DNA from: Nissolia schottii
Taxonomy: Eukaryota > Streptophyta > Magnoliopsida > Fabales > Fabaceae
Length of the DNA: 64,000 bases
Direction: 5' to 3'
Assembly (NCBI GenBank): GCA_003254905.1
Contig: QANU01000796.1
Coordinates: forward strand, 545,577-609,576
The translations under genes were made by a program, and so were the position numbers. The notes beneath the pieces are model-generated. The model did not search any database and was not told the DNA's origin. It was given only the letters and a program-made list of their open reading frames with translations. Below, piece by piece: positions 35,321 to 46,900 of this stretch (its first letter is position 1; each line of letters begins with the position of its first letter).

Positions 35321-37867
35321 ATGGCAGGAGTAAACCCATCAAAGCCACCTCCATCATCATCATCAGGAAAGTTGCTCACCATCCTCAGCATTGATGGAGG
35401 TGGCATAAGAGGGCTCATCCCTGCTGTTGTTCTTCAACGCCTAGAGCAAGAGCTACAGGTTTGATATACATTTATAATTTTCTAAAATTAGAATATTGAA
35501 ATAATGTGATGTTTTAAGTGATCATGCACATCTACTTATCTTCTAATCTTGACTATGATTATTATGGTCAAAATTTGTACATCTCATTCTTGTATATAAC
35601 CAATATTTATATCTCAGTAGAGTCATCCCGACACATTAACCGAATAGAATGGTGGTATAAAAACACGTACTTTCCCACGCTTTGTGTATTTATATATGAT
35701 CCCACAGTAATAATAAAGAAATTAAACTCTAATACTTTGTTAACCTATCTTGATATCTTTGATTACGTGCATATGCATAGAAACTCGATGGAGATGAGGC
35801 AAGGATTGCAGATTACTTTGACGTGATTGCTGGAACCAGCACAGGTGGGCTCATCACAGCAATGTTGGCAGCTCCAAGCCCTCTTAAAATTTATCCCCCT
35901 CGCCCTAAATATACCGCTGATGATATCATGGACTTCTACGTCAAAGATGGTCCCCTAATTTTCCCTGAAAGACCCTTTTACAACCCCCTGATTGAACCTG
36001 GGCCCAAACATAAGGGTCCATATTTGCGCAACCGTTTGGAAGAAGAATTAGGGCCAACTCGATTGGAGCATATCCAATTGGCTGATGTTGTTATCCCAAC
36101 CTTTGACATCAACCGAATTTCGCCTACTATTTTCTCAAGCTTTAAGGTTGCTAACTCCTATATATCTTGTTATTTTATTAATTTATTACAATGACTCAAT
36201 GAAGGTTTAGTAGCCTGTCTGTAATTTCGTGTCCAATGCAGGTTAGAGAGCCTGAATACAAATACTTAAATGCCCTTCTCTCAGATATATGCTTGGCGAC
36301 CTCCGCTGCCCCCACGACTCTTCCAGCTGTTAAATTTACCGTTGAGTCTCATGAATTCCATATGATTGATGGTGGCTTAGCAGCGGGTAATCCGGTAAGT
36401 TAATTTTGTGCTGGCAGGCATGGCCCCATATTTTATGATAACATTAATTGTTGTAATTGTTATTCTTCTCGTTAGAAATTATAACATGGTTTTTAAAATG
36501 GTATCAAAGTTAAAAAGGATATTGAGCCCAAGACCCTTTAAAAAGGCCTACCACAAGACTAACATTGTGCAATTAATTTATTAGGCAATTATAATATATA
36601 TAGTTTTCTCATACATACATATTATTAATGTTGTGGTCATGCATGGATCAGACGCTGGTTGCTCTGAGTGAAGTAGCACAAGAGAAGGATAAACACCCAG
36701 AGTTGTACCCAATGATGGATAGGCCAATTGACTACACCAATGTGCTGGTGGTATCTTTGGGGTGTGGAGTTCAAGCTGCGGAGCACAGGCCTGGATTTAC
36801 TGTGGAGCAAGCAAATGGATGGTTTCCTGCCGGCTGGCTCAACAATCTCGCCCTCAAAAGAAGCCCTCTATTGGAATGCTTCTATGATGGAGCTATGGAC
36901 ACCACGGACTACTACATTTATAGCCTTTTCAAAGCTCAGAATGCTGAGAGGAATTACCTTCGTGTTCAGGTCTTTTTATATATAAATTTTAGATCCAACT
37001 TGTTAATCTCTAGTTGTAGTTAATACTTCTATCCCAATTCTCAAACAGAGTTCTAAAACAAAAATTATAAAAATCCGACTTCCGGCGAACAACTTTATAT
37101 GTTATTTTCGCCCTTTTAACCTATAATTATTCACATGAATGTATAACGAAAATACTATTCGTACATCACAAAATTTGACATTGTGTTTACATCACACTGA
37201 GAAACAAATATTGTCATTAAGTATTTATGCGTGTACGGATATGCATGTGTTTAATAATATTACTTGTTTATATGTTTGACAATAATTGTTTGTGTGTTTA
37301 AACTATCCACTTTTGTTGTATGTAGAAAAAACAACCGCCCATTGCAATCATAAATAATTTTATTTTATTTTTTACATTTTTACTCTTTCAATTTTTTAAT
37401 TATTTTAAAAATTATTAACAGTAGTTTCAAACAATTCATCCATTTGGTATATGAGATCATATTAAGAGTGTCATTTTTCACTAGAGATAACAACATGATG
37501 CAGGCAAATGATTTAACCCCTTCTATGGCTGTCATGGATAATGCCACTCCTGCAAACTTGATCGATCTGGAAAATTGTGGAAAGCGGCTGCTAGATGAAC
37601 AAGTTAAGAGGGTGAATCCAGTAACTTTTGAACTCGAGCCAACCGGTGATGGTACATATGGACAGGCCCTTACATGGTATATACTATTATTTCATATATA
37701 TATACACACACACACATCAACCAAATATATATATATATATATATGGGGCTTGGAAAATTAACCAATTAAATCTTGGAACTTATTCTTTATTCCGTGTGTG
37801 CAGCGTTGCCGAGACTCTCTCCAGAGAGAGGAAGACGCGACTCGGTATATTGGATGCCGATAACTGA
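35321..37867 (+). CDS. PLP2: Patatin-like phospholipase A (acyl hydrolase), six exons, about 403 aa
   Basis: Exons 35321-35458, 35781-36146, 36242-36394, 36652-36969, 37504-37676 and 37804-37867 all join at GT/AG sites with frame preserved. The protein has the patatin oxyanion loop DGGGIRG (residues 25-31), the nucleophile elbow GTSTGG with Ser66, and the catalytic Asp in DGGLAAGNP (Asp211), forming the Ser-Asp dyad of non-specific lipid acyl hydrolases. [17 protein letters not shown] and [12 protein letters not shown] are typical family segments. There is no signal peptide, so a cytosolic role in membrane lipid hydrolysis, defence or seed reserve function is likely. Length matches plant PLPs (about 400 aa). 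Gene symbol is by family resemblance only. An incomplete duplicate and a pseudogene follow downstream. Confidence 0.93.
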
Positions 37868-38493
37868 TGAACTGAAACTGTTGCAATATTGCTGTTGGTG
37901 GAGTTAATTTTTAGCACTTTTTCTTTTTCCTTTTTCAATTTCTGCATTTGGATGTTTTCCCGGTATGCTTTTGCTGGCTAAGGGAGCGAGAATAAATTAA
38001 CCATGCGGGTTACGACACCCTGTTGGGTTCATGTGTAATTTATCCTTCCGTGTGTTTGAATTAAATAATGTTGTAGCAATTGTTGAAAATTGAATAAAAG
38101 AGAGCAAATCTTTTTTCCTTTTTTTGGTCGAAAGAAGCAGAACTTGCACATAATACGTAGTCTTTCAAAATTCAACATATAAGAAAGACCACCAAAATAG
38201 TTCAGCAATTACAAAAAAGGTCAGGGGCTGTTAATCCAGTCACAAGACCAACTAACTAAGCTAATAACAAACAAACAAACAAACAAACATAGTAATAGAA
38301 ACAAAGAACGTGAAAAACAAAAAAGCTGAACCCAGGGTAGGACGTTTGGGTTGAAGACATGGGCCGAAGATTATTTTTTTCCTTCCTTAATTTCTTGATT
38401 TAAGTTATGCTTTAGAGTTTTATAGATGATGGAAAGACATGACCATTATTTGAGAAAACCTATCAAACTCATTGCTTTAATTATGTAATATGA
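37868..38493 (+). other. 3' region of the patatin-like gene, source of a tandem duplication
   Basis: It contains the 3' UTR and flank, including TTAACCATGCGGGTT and AGAAAGACCACC. All recur in order after the duplicated exon fragment at 38.9-39.8 kb. A (CAAA)n tract lies at about 38268-38290. Confidence 0.7.
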
Positions 38494-38505
38494 ATGATGA
38501 TTCTT

Positions 38506-38900
38506 AACAACATGGTGCTGGCAAATGATTTAACCCCTTCTATGGCCGTCATGGATGATGCCACTCCTAAAAACATGGACGATTTGGAAGAATGTGGAAA
38601 ACGGCTGCTAGATGAACCAATTAAAAGGGTGAATCCAGGAACTTTTGAACTCGAGCCAACCGGTGAGGGCACATATGGAGAAGCCCTTACAAGGTGTATA
38701 TATATATNAATATGATAAATTAATACTTTTTAATACAATATTTGTAGAGAGATGCATCATAAGTTCAAATGGTCCGCAAATCTCTAAACTTCTTATAATT
38801 CAATGATTTGACTAATAAAACGTAACATAATAATAAAAATGCTAAAATTCTCTCCTAAGAGAGGTAGACTAGACTTGCTACATTGGACGCCGACAACTGA
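38506..38900 (+). pseudogene. Duplicated 3' fragment of the patatin-like gene (exons 5 and 6 only)
   Basis: GCAAATGATTTAACCCCTTC (38520) starts a copy of exon 5 that stays open through AND..EALTR and a donor-like site near 38696. An exon 6 relic is recognisable at about 38850-38900 (CTAAGAGAGGTAGACTAGAC, then TTGGACGCCGACAACTGATG), but its acceptor and first codons are lost. Upstream exons are absent. It arose from a partial tandem duplication covering exon 5 to about 0.6 kb of 3' flank. An unresolved 'n' lies at about 38707 in an AT repeat. Confidence 0.85.
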
Positions 38901-39790
38901 TGGATTAACCCTAAACTGTTGCAACGCTGCTGAATGTGGAGTTTTATTTTACGAAGTTTTCACTTTCTGCGTTTAGATGTTTACGCCGAATGCTTTTGCT
39001 AAGGGAATGAATAAATTAACCATGCGGGTTCCTACACCCTGTTGATTTCACCAGGGCCATGTGTAATTGATCCTTTTGTATGTTGTAACCTTTGAGCTTT
39101 GTGTTTGAATTAATAATAATGTTCTAGTGTTGTTAAAAATTGAATAAAATAGAGCATGTCTTTGTATCTCCATCCTACTTGTGCATAGTGTAGTGTTCCA
39201 CGCTACTTAATTTATTTATTTTTTTATAAATTTTATAATTAAATTCATCAAATTTTATTATCATTTCATGATTTAATATGAGATATTAATAAATTAATAT
39301 TTTTTAATATAATATTTATAGAGAGATGCATTGTAAGCTCAAATGATTTGTAAATTTTTAAACCTCTTATAAATTTACTCTTTTAATGATTTAATTAATG
39401 AAAAAATTTATTACGATTATATAGAACATAAAATGATAACAAAATTTAATAAATTTAGTTATAAAATTTATCAAATGAATTAAGTAAAATGAAGTGTTAA
39501 CCCCATAGAGTATTTAGCTCATAAGATATTTAAGCGATCACCATAATTTTTATGATTTCTTTTTTCTTTTTAGTTGAAGGAAAGGCTCAAAAGTCAAAAT
39601 TCTTAGAAAGACCACCGAAATAGTTCGACAATAAAAAGAAGGGGGGGTGTGAACCCAATCACAAGACCCACTAACTAAAGTTACTAAACTAATAAAAAAC
39701 TGGCTTAGCAATTAGCAATGGAAAGAAGAAACGTGAAAAAAGGGCTGAAACCAGGCTAGGGATGTGGGGTTGAGGGGAGTTACGAACACA
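38901..39790. repeat. Second copy of the patatin 3' flank
   Basis: Blocks matching 37870-38340 occur in order: TTAACCATGCGGGTT (39015), ATTGAATAAAATAGAGCA (39139), AGAAAGACCACCGAAATAGT (39606), AATCACAAGACCCACTAAC and AAACGTGAAAAAAGGGCTGA. About 400 bp of unrelated AT-rich DNA (39160-39550) is inserted relative to the first copy. Confidence 0.7.
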
Positions 39791-39793
39791 TAT

Positions 39794-39866
39794 TTAAGAA
39801 TCACCGCCGCTCAATGTGATTCCGGTGACGGTGACATCCACACCGGGGTTGGTCCAGGCACGAAGC
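39794..39866 (-). pseudogene. Isolated terminal-exon-like fragment, family not recognised
   Basis: On the minus strand TTATTGCAG (a good acceptor) is followed by an open stretch reading LRAWTNPGVDVTVTGITLSG, then GDS and TAA. Base composition is GC-rich against AT-rich flanks, as in real exons here. No matching upstream exon was found nearby, so it is most likely a captured or stranded last exon. I do not recognise the family. Confidence 0.4.
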
Positions 39867-40803
39867 CTGCAATAAGAAACCGTGGTAATAAACTACAATT
39901 TTGTCCCTTAAAATATTTTTAAATAATTTATTTGTAAGGGTAAAAAATTAAAAACAAAAATAGACATTAAATGGAAGTTAAACTTAGATATTCCTTTTAT
40001 TTAATGGCATGAATTATTTATTTTTGGGTTGTCAAAAAATTCAAAGTAAAATATTTTATGAATTTTAATGCTTAATATCTCATTTAAAAGTTAAAACTCA
40101 CCAATTTTATTTTTTTAATGAAATTTTATTGCTTTTGATTCCTTAGTTAAAACCCTTTATTTTTTGCCATGAGTAAAGGGATAGGACAGTTGGATTAAAG
40201 ACATGGGCCAAGTAATTTTTTTTCCTTCTTTTCTTTCTTTCTTATTTCTGTTTAATTTGGGTCAAAAATCAATTTGGGTTTACTTTGTTTTTTTTTATTT
40301 ATTAAACGATTGCATACAGAATTGAGTGTTCACATGTCTAGGAAAGCGGGAGAAGATTTTTTATGGATGTAACTGTATGTGCTAGTCTTAAAGAGAGGTA
40401 GAGAATTTTTTATGGAGGTGAATTAATAAATATAAGTAAGCATAAAGGTTCGTGTAGGTTATACAGACCTATCTTTCCTTCTATTTGTTTAGGTGACGTT
40501 GATCCTATGAAGATAACAAAATTTAATTTTGTTTGTTATTAATATATTTTATGTCTCTTATAATTTTTTTTTATGGATGAGATAATATCTTTATTACACC
40601 AATTACAAATTTCTGTAAGATTTTGCATGGATGCGATATACGTGATTGATATCGAAGAGAGGTAGAAATATTTTTTTGATGCGATTGGTCTAATAAAGTT
40701 AAGTATACATAAAGTTTTCAGTGGCCTAACTCAACTTCAAAAATTAACTTAAGGGGAGAGGATTGCCTTAATTTTATAAAGGTTATCTTGATCTTGTCTC
40801 TAA
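39867..40803. other. Gene-free DNA with a dispersed repeat in two units
   Basis: GAGAGGTAGAGAATTTTTTA (40391) and GAGAGGTAGAAATATTTTTT (40654) begin similar segments that both continue through AATAAA..AAGTA(A/T)(G/A)CATAAAG. No gene. Confidence 0.45.
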
Positions 40804-41077
40804 GGCGGCGTTTGGCAAGCGTTCCAGGATAAAAAATATGGAGACGCAGGGACAGCAGAGACGTGTCTCTTGCGTCTCTCTATTTTGGAGGTATGGCAGA
40901 GATGCGTCTTAGACATCTCTTTTTTATTTTTCTTTTTTAAATGTATAAAAATTAGTTAAAAAATTATTTTAAGACAGAGACAATTTTAAGTTTTATGTTT
41001 TGGTCTCATTCTCCAAACATATTTTTGTCTTCATTGCCTCTGTATTTTCTGTTTAGAGATGCTTATCAAACACAACT
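40804..41077. mobile_element. Tourist-like MITE (274 bp) with a paralogous empty site
   Basis: The ends GGCGGCGTTTGGCAAGCG and, reversed, GTTGTGTTTGATAAGC are imperfect TIRs flanked by TAA on both sides (40801-40803 and 41078-41080). The flanking sequence GTCTCTAA ... ATAATGTGAGACTCTATTA exists without the insert at 41790-41816 as ATCTCTAAGTAATGTGAGAC, a natural empty site. This supports both the boundaries and the 3-bp TAA target of PIF/Harbinger elements. Confidence 0.7.
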
Positions 41078-41080
41078 TAA

Positions 41081-43684
41081 ATAATGTGAGACTCTATTAT
41101 AGCCCCCACCCATCATGCTTAGGTCTGGACATTTGGTGTGTGAAGTTATGAGTGTGCTTATTAATAATCTTATGATAGACTCTAATATTATATTAAACTT
41201 TTGAGTGACCTAACTCAATCTCAAAAGTTAACTCAAGGAGGATATGCAATGAAATGAAAATAAATTCTATTCTTTTATTCTATTGCTGCATCATGAGTAA
41301 ACACACAATTTATAAGAGAAAAACTAATCTAAAAATAGTTGTATCGCTATTGCTATGAATACGACCATTTTAAAAACTAAGCTTATTTGTAATAAATATT
41401 TGGGTTAATACCCTGTTTTTGATGGTTGAAGTTTAGAGACTAACCTAATCAAAAAAGTTATAATGCCACCATTACCAAGCATTTGTCTTGCAATGATATA
41501 TCATGTATTATGTTATAATATGTTAGTAAGTAATATATATTTTTGCACTTTATGGGATTTAAAGTCAAGACGTCATTATGCAGCAATTAATATATATATT
41601 TTAGAGAGGGGGGAGGGAGAGAGATTGAAGGGGAATATCTTTTTTTATGTTGATATAAATAAGAGTGAAAACATTGCTTTTAATAAATTTTTACGTATCT
41701 CAAATTATGAAAATTTTATTATTTAGAAATCATAATGAAAAATCTCAACGAGGAGGATTCCTTGATCTTATAAAAGTTATCCTAACTTTATCTCTAAGTA
41801 ATGTGAGACTCTATTAATAATGGAAGAGGTAGCGGAAATGAGTGGGTGTATCATTAACCAATAAACTTTTATAATTGTAAAAAATAAAAAAATAAAAAAA
41901 TCTTGATAAGTGATTGGTTTAGAAGAGAGCTAGAAGAGTTTTTATTAATGTATTAATCTAGATGTGTATTTGTATTTATGTTTATGTCGATAAAACATTA
42001 AAATTATTAATATTTGGACCTTACTATTAGGAATTTGATTATATAAAGAGAAATATTTGCATGTCCATAAAATACATTTAATGCGTGTTTTATTAACATT
42101 ATCAATCATTAATTTAAATTTCATGTGTTTAAAAAATATTTAAAAAATTGTAAAAATTAAAAGTTGATGATATTCATAGAGTCATTACGTTCAAATATTT
42201 CTCTTATACAGAAGGTGAAATCCGAAATCCGGTGAAATGCAGCTGTACAGAGGGAGCTAGAATGAAATGAGGCAATTGCAGTTATTGTTGGTACATGCAC
42301 CGATATATTCGGATTTTCCCTTTATATTAACATGATCATGTCATAATGAAAAGTAAAGATATGAAAATGACCACTCTCACTTTCATTTTAAATATAAGAG
42401 GATACTCTAGTCTAACAAAGACTCGGTTTAGTAAAACATTTTGAGATAGTGTTCTTGTTCTTAAAATTAAAGCATAAATCATCTTTTTTGTGTTTGATAA
42501 ATAAAATTTTTTGAGAACTTTTGCTTTTGACTTGTGAGAACTAAATCTATTTTTGCGAACTCTTAAAAGTAAATTTTTTAGCATGTGCTTTCCAAAATGT
42601 AAAAAAATTAAATAACTTTGAATTTAAATAAAAATTAAACTTTATTCATTAAAATTCTAATTCTCCTTCACCGGTCCTTCTATTATTTATGTCTATTCTA
42701 TTCATTTTATATTTTAAAAATAATTTTATAATATATTTATCAAATATTATTATGTGACTTTGACTTATTAAGAGCATCTTTTATCATATTTTACTAAATA
42801 ATATTAGTGTATTATTTTAAGAGCAAGTTTTCGAAAACCCAACCAACTTAACAACTTCTAAGAATTCATAGTGCTTTACCAAACCAATCCAAAGATAGAT
42901 AAGCATGGATTTTATTTATGGACATAATTGGTTCGTAAAAATATGTAAGCATTATGCATTATTGGTGTGGTAGAAGAGATAATTTATTTCAATAAGAAAT
43001 TTTATTATACATTTCGCAATGTTTTTGGTACTACTAAATATCCTTTAACCTATTATTAGGGGGAAAATTAATCATTTTAATCGTAATCAAACTTATCATA
43101 GTGTGCTTCTACTATTATGGTGGTTGGCATTATTTCGCCACTTGATACTAGTATTTCCATGCATGTTAATCTGAAGCAATATTATTGCCATATGACCGAC
43201 ATAAGCTTTCTCTCTATATTTTTTTGGATTTGTATTGTTCTTGGTTGGAGCGTTTGTGAGCATTTCTCCTTTATGGGTGGGTAGAGTTTATAATTTATTG
43301 AAAAATGTGATTGCTCTAAAAAAGGATAAAGGATTTTTTTAATGTAATTGGTTTTTTTTAATGTAGAATTTATATTTAATGAAGTTTGAACTTAAAACTT
43401 TATGTATATTACTAAAATCACTTACCATTGGACCAGTCCTAATGTCTTAATGAATGTAATTGGTTTATTAAAGGTTAAGACCATCTTATATTTAAAATAA
43501 ATATGAAATAGTTATATTATTCACTTCTTCACTTTTTATTAACTTAAAAAGATATGAATTCGACTCTCTCATGTTTTATTATGAGAGAATCCTCGTCCAA
43601 TCGACTAAATCGACAAACATCAACGTTAGATAAGCACAAAGATAATTTATTTATGAATGTGATTAGTTAATAAATATATATATA

Positions 43685-43720
<36 letters not shown>

Positions 43721-43800
43721 GATGTGCATGATTGGTGTGGTAGGAGAGATAACTATTAATTTCAATTTATAAGATATTCTATTATTTCGCCATGTGATGC
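41081..43800. other. Gene-free, repeat-derived DNA between patatin copies
   Basis: It contains the empty-site repeat (about 41205-41820), an (AT)n microsatellite (43674-43717), and a duplicated piece of patatin promoter-like sequence at about 43130-43225 (ATTATTTCGCCACTTGATAC, CCATGCATG) resembling the real promoter copy at 43780-43830. No intact gene. Confidence 0.5.
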
Positions 43801-43924
43801 TTGTGTCCATGCATGCATGCTATGCATAGCCTTCACATCCTTCACGGTACTCTCACGCTTTCCCTTCATCATCTTATATTCAATCTTTCTCACTTTATTC
43901 AGTGCTTAGTGTCCGAAACAAGTA

Positions 43925-46900
43925 ATGGCTGGATATTCATCGCTACCACCTCCATCAACCGGAAATTTAGTAACCATCCTCAGTGTCGAGGGAGGTGGCA
44001 TAAGAGGGGTCATACCTTCTGTTGTTCTTCAGTACCTAGAGCATCATGAGCTAAAGGTAATTTGATATTTTATATATATATAATCTTCAACACGTTTAAT
44101 ACATCCATTCCATTTCATTTCTTTATTATTTGTTTTCTTCTAATTTCATTGATATTATCTTATATATAATATGAAATTACTAACGAGAGCCGCTAGTTTG
44201 GTCCCTTGTAGCTACGAAGATTTTTGAAAAACACACTTGGAAGTAAAATAATCTTTAATTCTATCTCCTATAATTTTGAGGACAATATGCCCACCATTTT
44301 TAAAAATAAAAAATTAAAAACATATGAAATTGATTTTGATACATTCAATATAAAACATTTAATAAAAAATGATTAACATGATAAGGAACGGGCTTGTATT
44401 TTAAAAGGATGTGAGTTTAATTTTCACTATCATTGATGTGAGCATCATTTTAGTGGATGATTCATAAATATTCTTGTAAGTTCTTAAAGAACTTAGAGCC
44501 ATATTTTGATCATAGTGAAATGACCGGTATCAAACTAATTCAAATCACGGTGAATAAAAAAAGTATAAAACATTTTAAGATAATTGTTACAAATGTCAAA
44601 CTTTTTCAATGACATGAGCAAATACATAACATAATGAAAAAAAATTATATATACTATAGTGTAAAAGGAACCATACATCATATAAGGTATAAGTTATTGA
44701 TCATTCTTCTCTATATATAACTTAAGACTCCATAGCTGACTATCTCTAATCACACAGAAACTGGAGCAAGGATTGCAGACTATTTTGATGTGATTGCTCG
44801 AAGCAGCACAGGCGGATGCCGAAACCAATCCTCGTCATCCTAAGTTTACTGCTGATGATGTCAGGGAATTCTACTTCAATGACGGTCCCCTAATTTTCCC
44901 TTGGACTGACCCGGATCCCACTGTCTTCTCTAGTGGACCCAAACACGATGGTGTCCATTTACAGACACGTTTGGAACAAGAATTAGGGTCACTCCGATTG
45001 AACCAAACAGTGGCTAACGTTGTGATCCCAACCTTTGACATCAACCGACTTGCGCCTACCATTTTCTCAACCTCTAAGGTGTTAGTTTCTTCTTACTTTA
45101 CAATTTGCATCATTATTAGTATTTTTTTTCTATCGGCATGAGCTGACAAAATTTAGTCCCACTTAAATGAATTCTCTCGTGACTAAAATTATTATATTTG
45201 ATTATGTTAAAAAATAAAAGTATACAAACATTTCAATTCGGAAAGGATCTTAATTCCTTTTTTAACATTTAACCATGATGATTGAATTTAGCTGAAACGT
45301 CTATTGTACCATACAAATAAACTTTCCCGATGTACCCTAGAATCCGCCATGATAATGTTTATTACTTTTTCCATTCCCTATTATCCGGTTAAAATAACCA
45401 AATTTTTATTTTTAAATTATATTTCATTATCATATTTTTAGATAAAATTTATTGTTAAAATTTTAATTTTACCTCTATATTAGACTACTTCACCGTCTAA
45501 GTCCATAAATGAAAGATAATTTAATATATTTACCCCTTAAATCATTCTTTATCTTAAGTTTCTTAATTTCCATGCATTCAACTAAGTGACAAATAATGTA
45601 GGGAGTACCCTATGAAAGTGGGAATTTTTTTATTTTATTTTTTTAAATTTCCAACTTCTTAACTATGTGCCCTTACAATCAATGTTGGCAATGCAGGTAA
45701 GGGAACCCAAATTCAAATACTTAGATGCCCTTCTCTCATATGTATCCTTGGCGACTTCAGCAGCTCCCATGCTTCTCCCAGCACGTCATTTCACCGTTCA
45801 AAATTGTTGATTCAATTTATAATTAAATATGATGACAAACATTGTGTGAACTTTTTAATATATATATTAAGTGTTTCAGCAAAAGAAAATATATGGTTAA
45901 CTAAATTCCAATTCAATAAGAGTTGAAGTAAAAGGAAATGAGCCCAAAATGTAAGTAAGGAAGAAAAGTGAAAGTTATTTCTTTCATAATCTAAGTGAAA
46001 GAAATGGATCAAGCCCAATGATTGTGAGGCCCCAAGTTTGAAATAAAAGAAAAAAAAAAGGAAAGAAAGGAAAAACACAAGGGGAATGACAACAAACAAT
46101 TATGCTGAAAAAAATGAAGCAAAAGAAAAGAAAGAAATAAGCAAAACATAAGGAAGTAGCAACAGTTTTGTTACACTGCAACAGAGAGAAATAAGAAGGA
46201 AGTACAAGTTGTGTCAGCACAAATTATGTTGCAAGTTTTCGAAGAAGAAAAGGAAGAAAAGAAAGAAAAAGGGGCTAACTGAAACCATATAACTGTCAGC
46301 AAAATTCATGCTGCAACGTTCTAAAAGGAAAAGAAATAAAAAGGACAAGTGCTGCTAGAAAGATTTGAAAAGGACAACTCACACAAATTGTACTGCAAAA
46401 TTCGAAAAAAATGAAAGAAAAAGGACAAAGGAAAGAATGCACAAACCTCTTAGCATTGTAAAATGAAAAATGGTACAAAAGGACATGGTAATGGACCAAT
46501 AGAAGATGGACAACACACCCAAAATCTGCAACGTCCAAAAATTCAAAAGCTGCCAACAGTCTCCAGTCTTTTGAGTATAAAAAAGGATGAGGCGACCACT
46601 CAAAGGTAGAAAAAGAGAGAGCTAAAACACCTACCATCAAGCCTAGCAATTGAAGCATTCTTTCTTCTTTTTCTCCTCTCAAGACCAACCTATTCTGAAT
46701 CTGTTTTTCTACATATACTTCGTGATTGCATTGTTAATTTTCTTGTGATAAAAACATTATTTTGATTGAGAGTGTTGAGAGTCAAGAGACTGAGAGTAAA
46801 GAGTGTTCTTTGAGAAAAACCATATTTATTTTTCTTTATTTTTGAGTGCTTCTTTGTTTTTAGAAAATCTTGTGAAAAACATTTGAAAGAAATTGTGAAT

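Noticed and set aside
46296..46688. 130-codon minus-strand frame
   Set aside because: Falls entirely inside the solo LTR and is unrelated to retrotransposon proteins.
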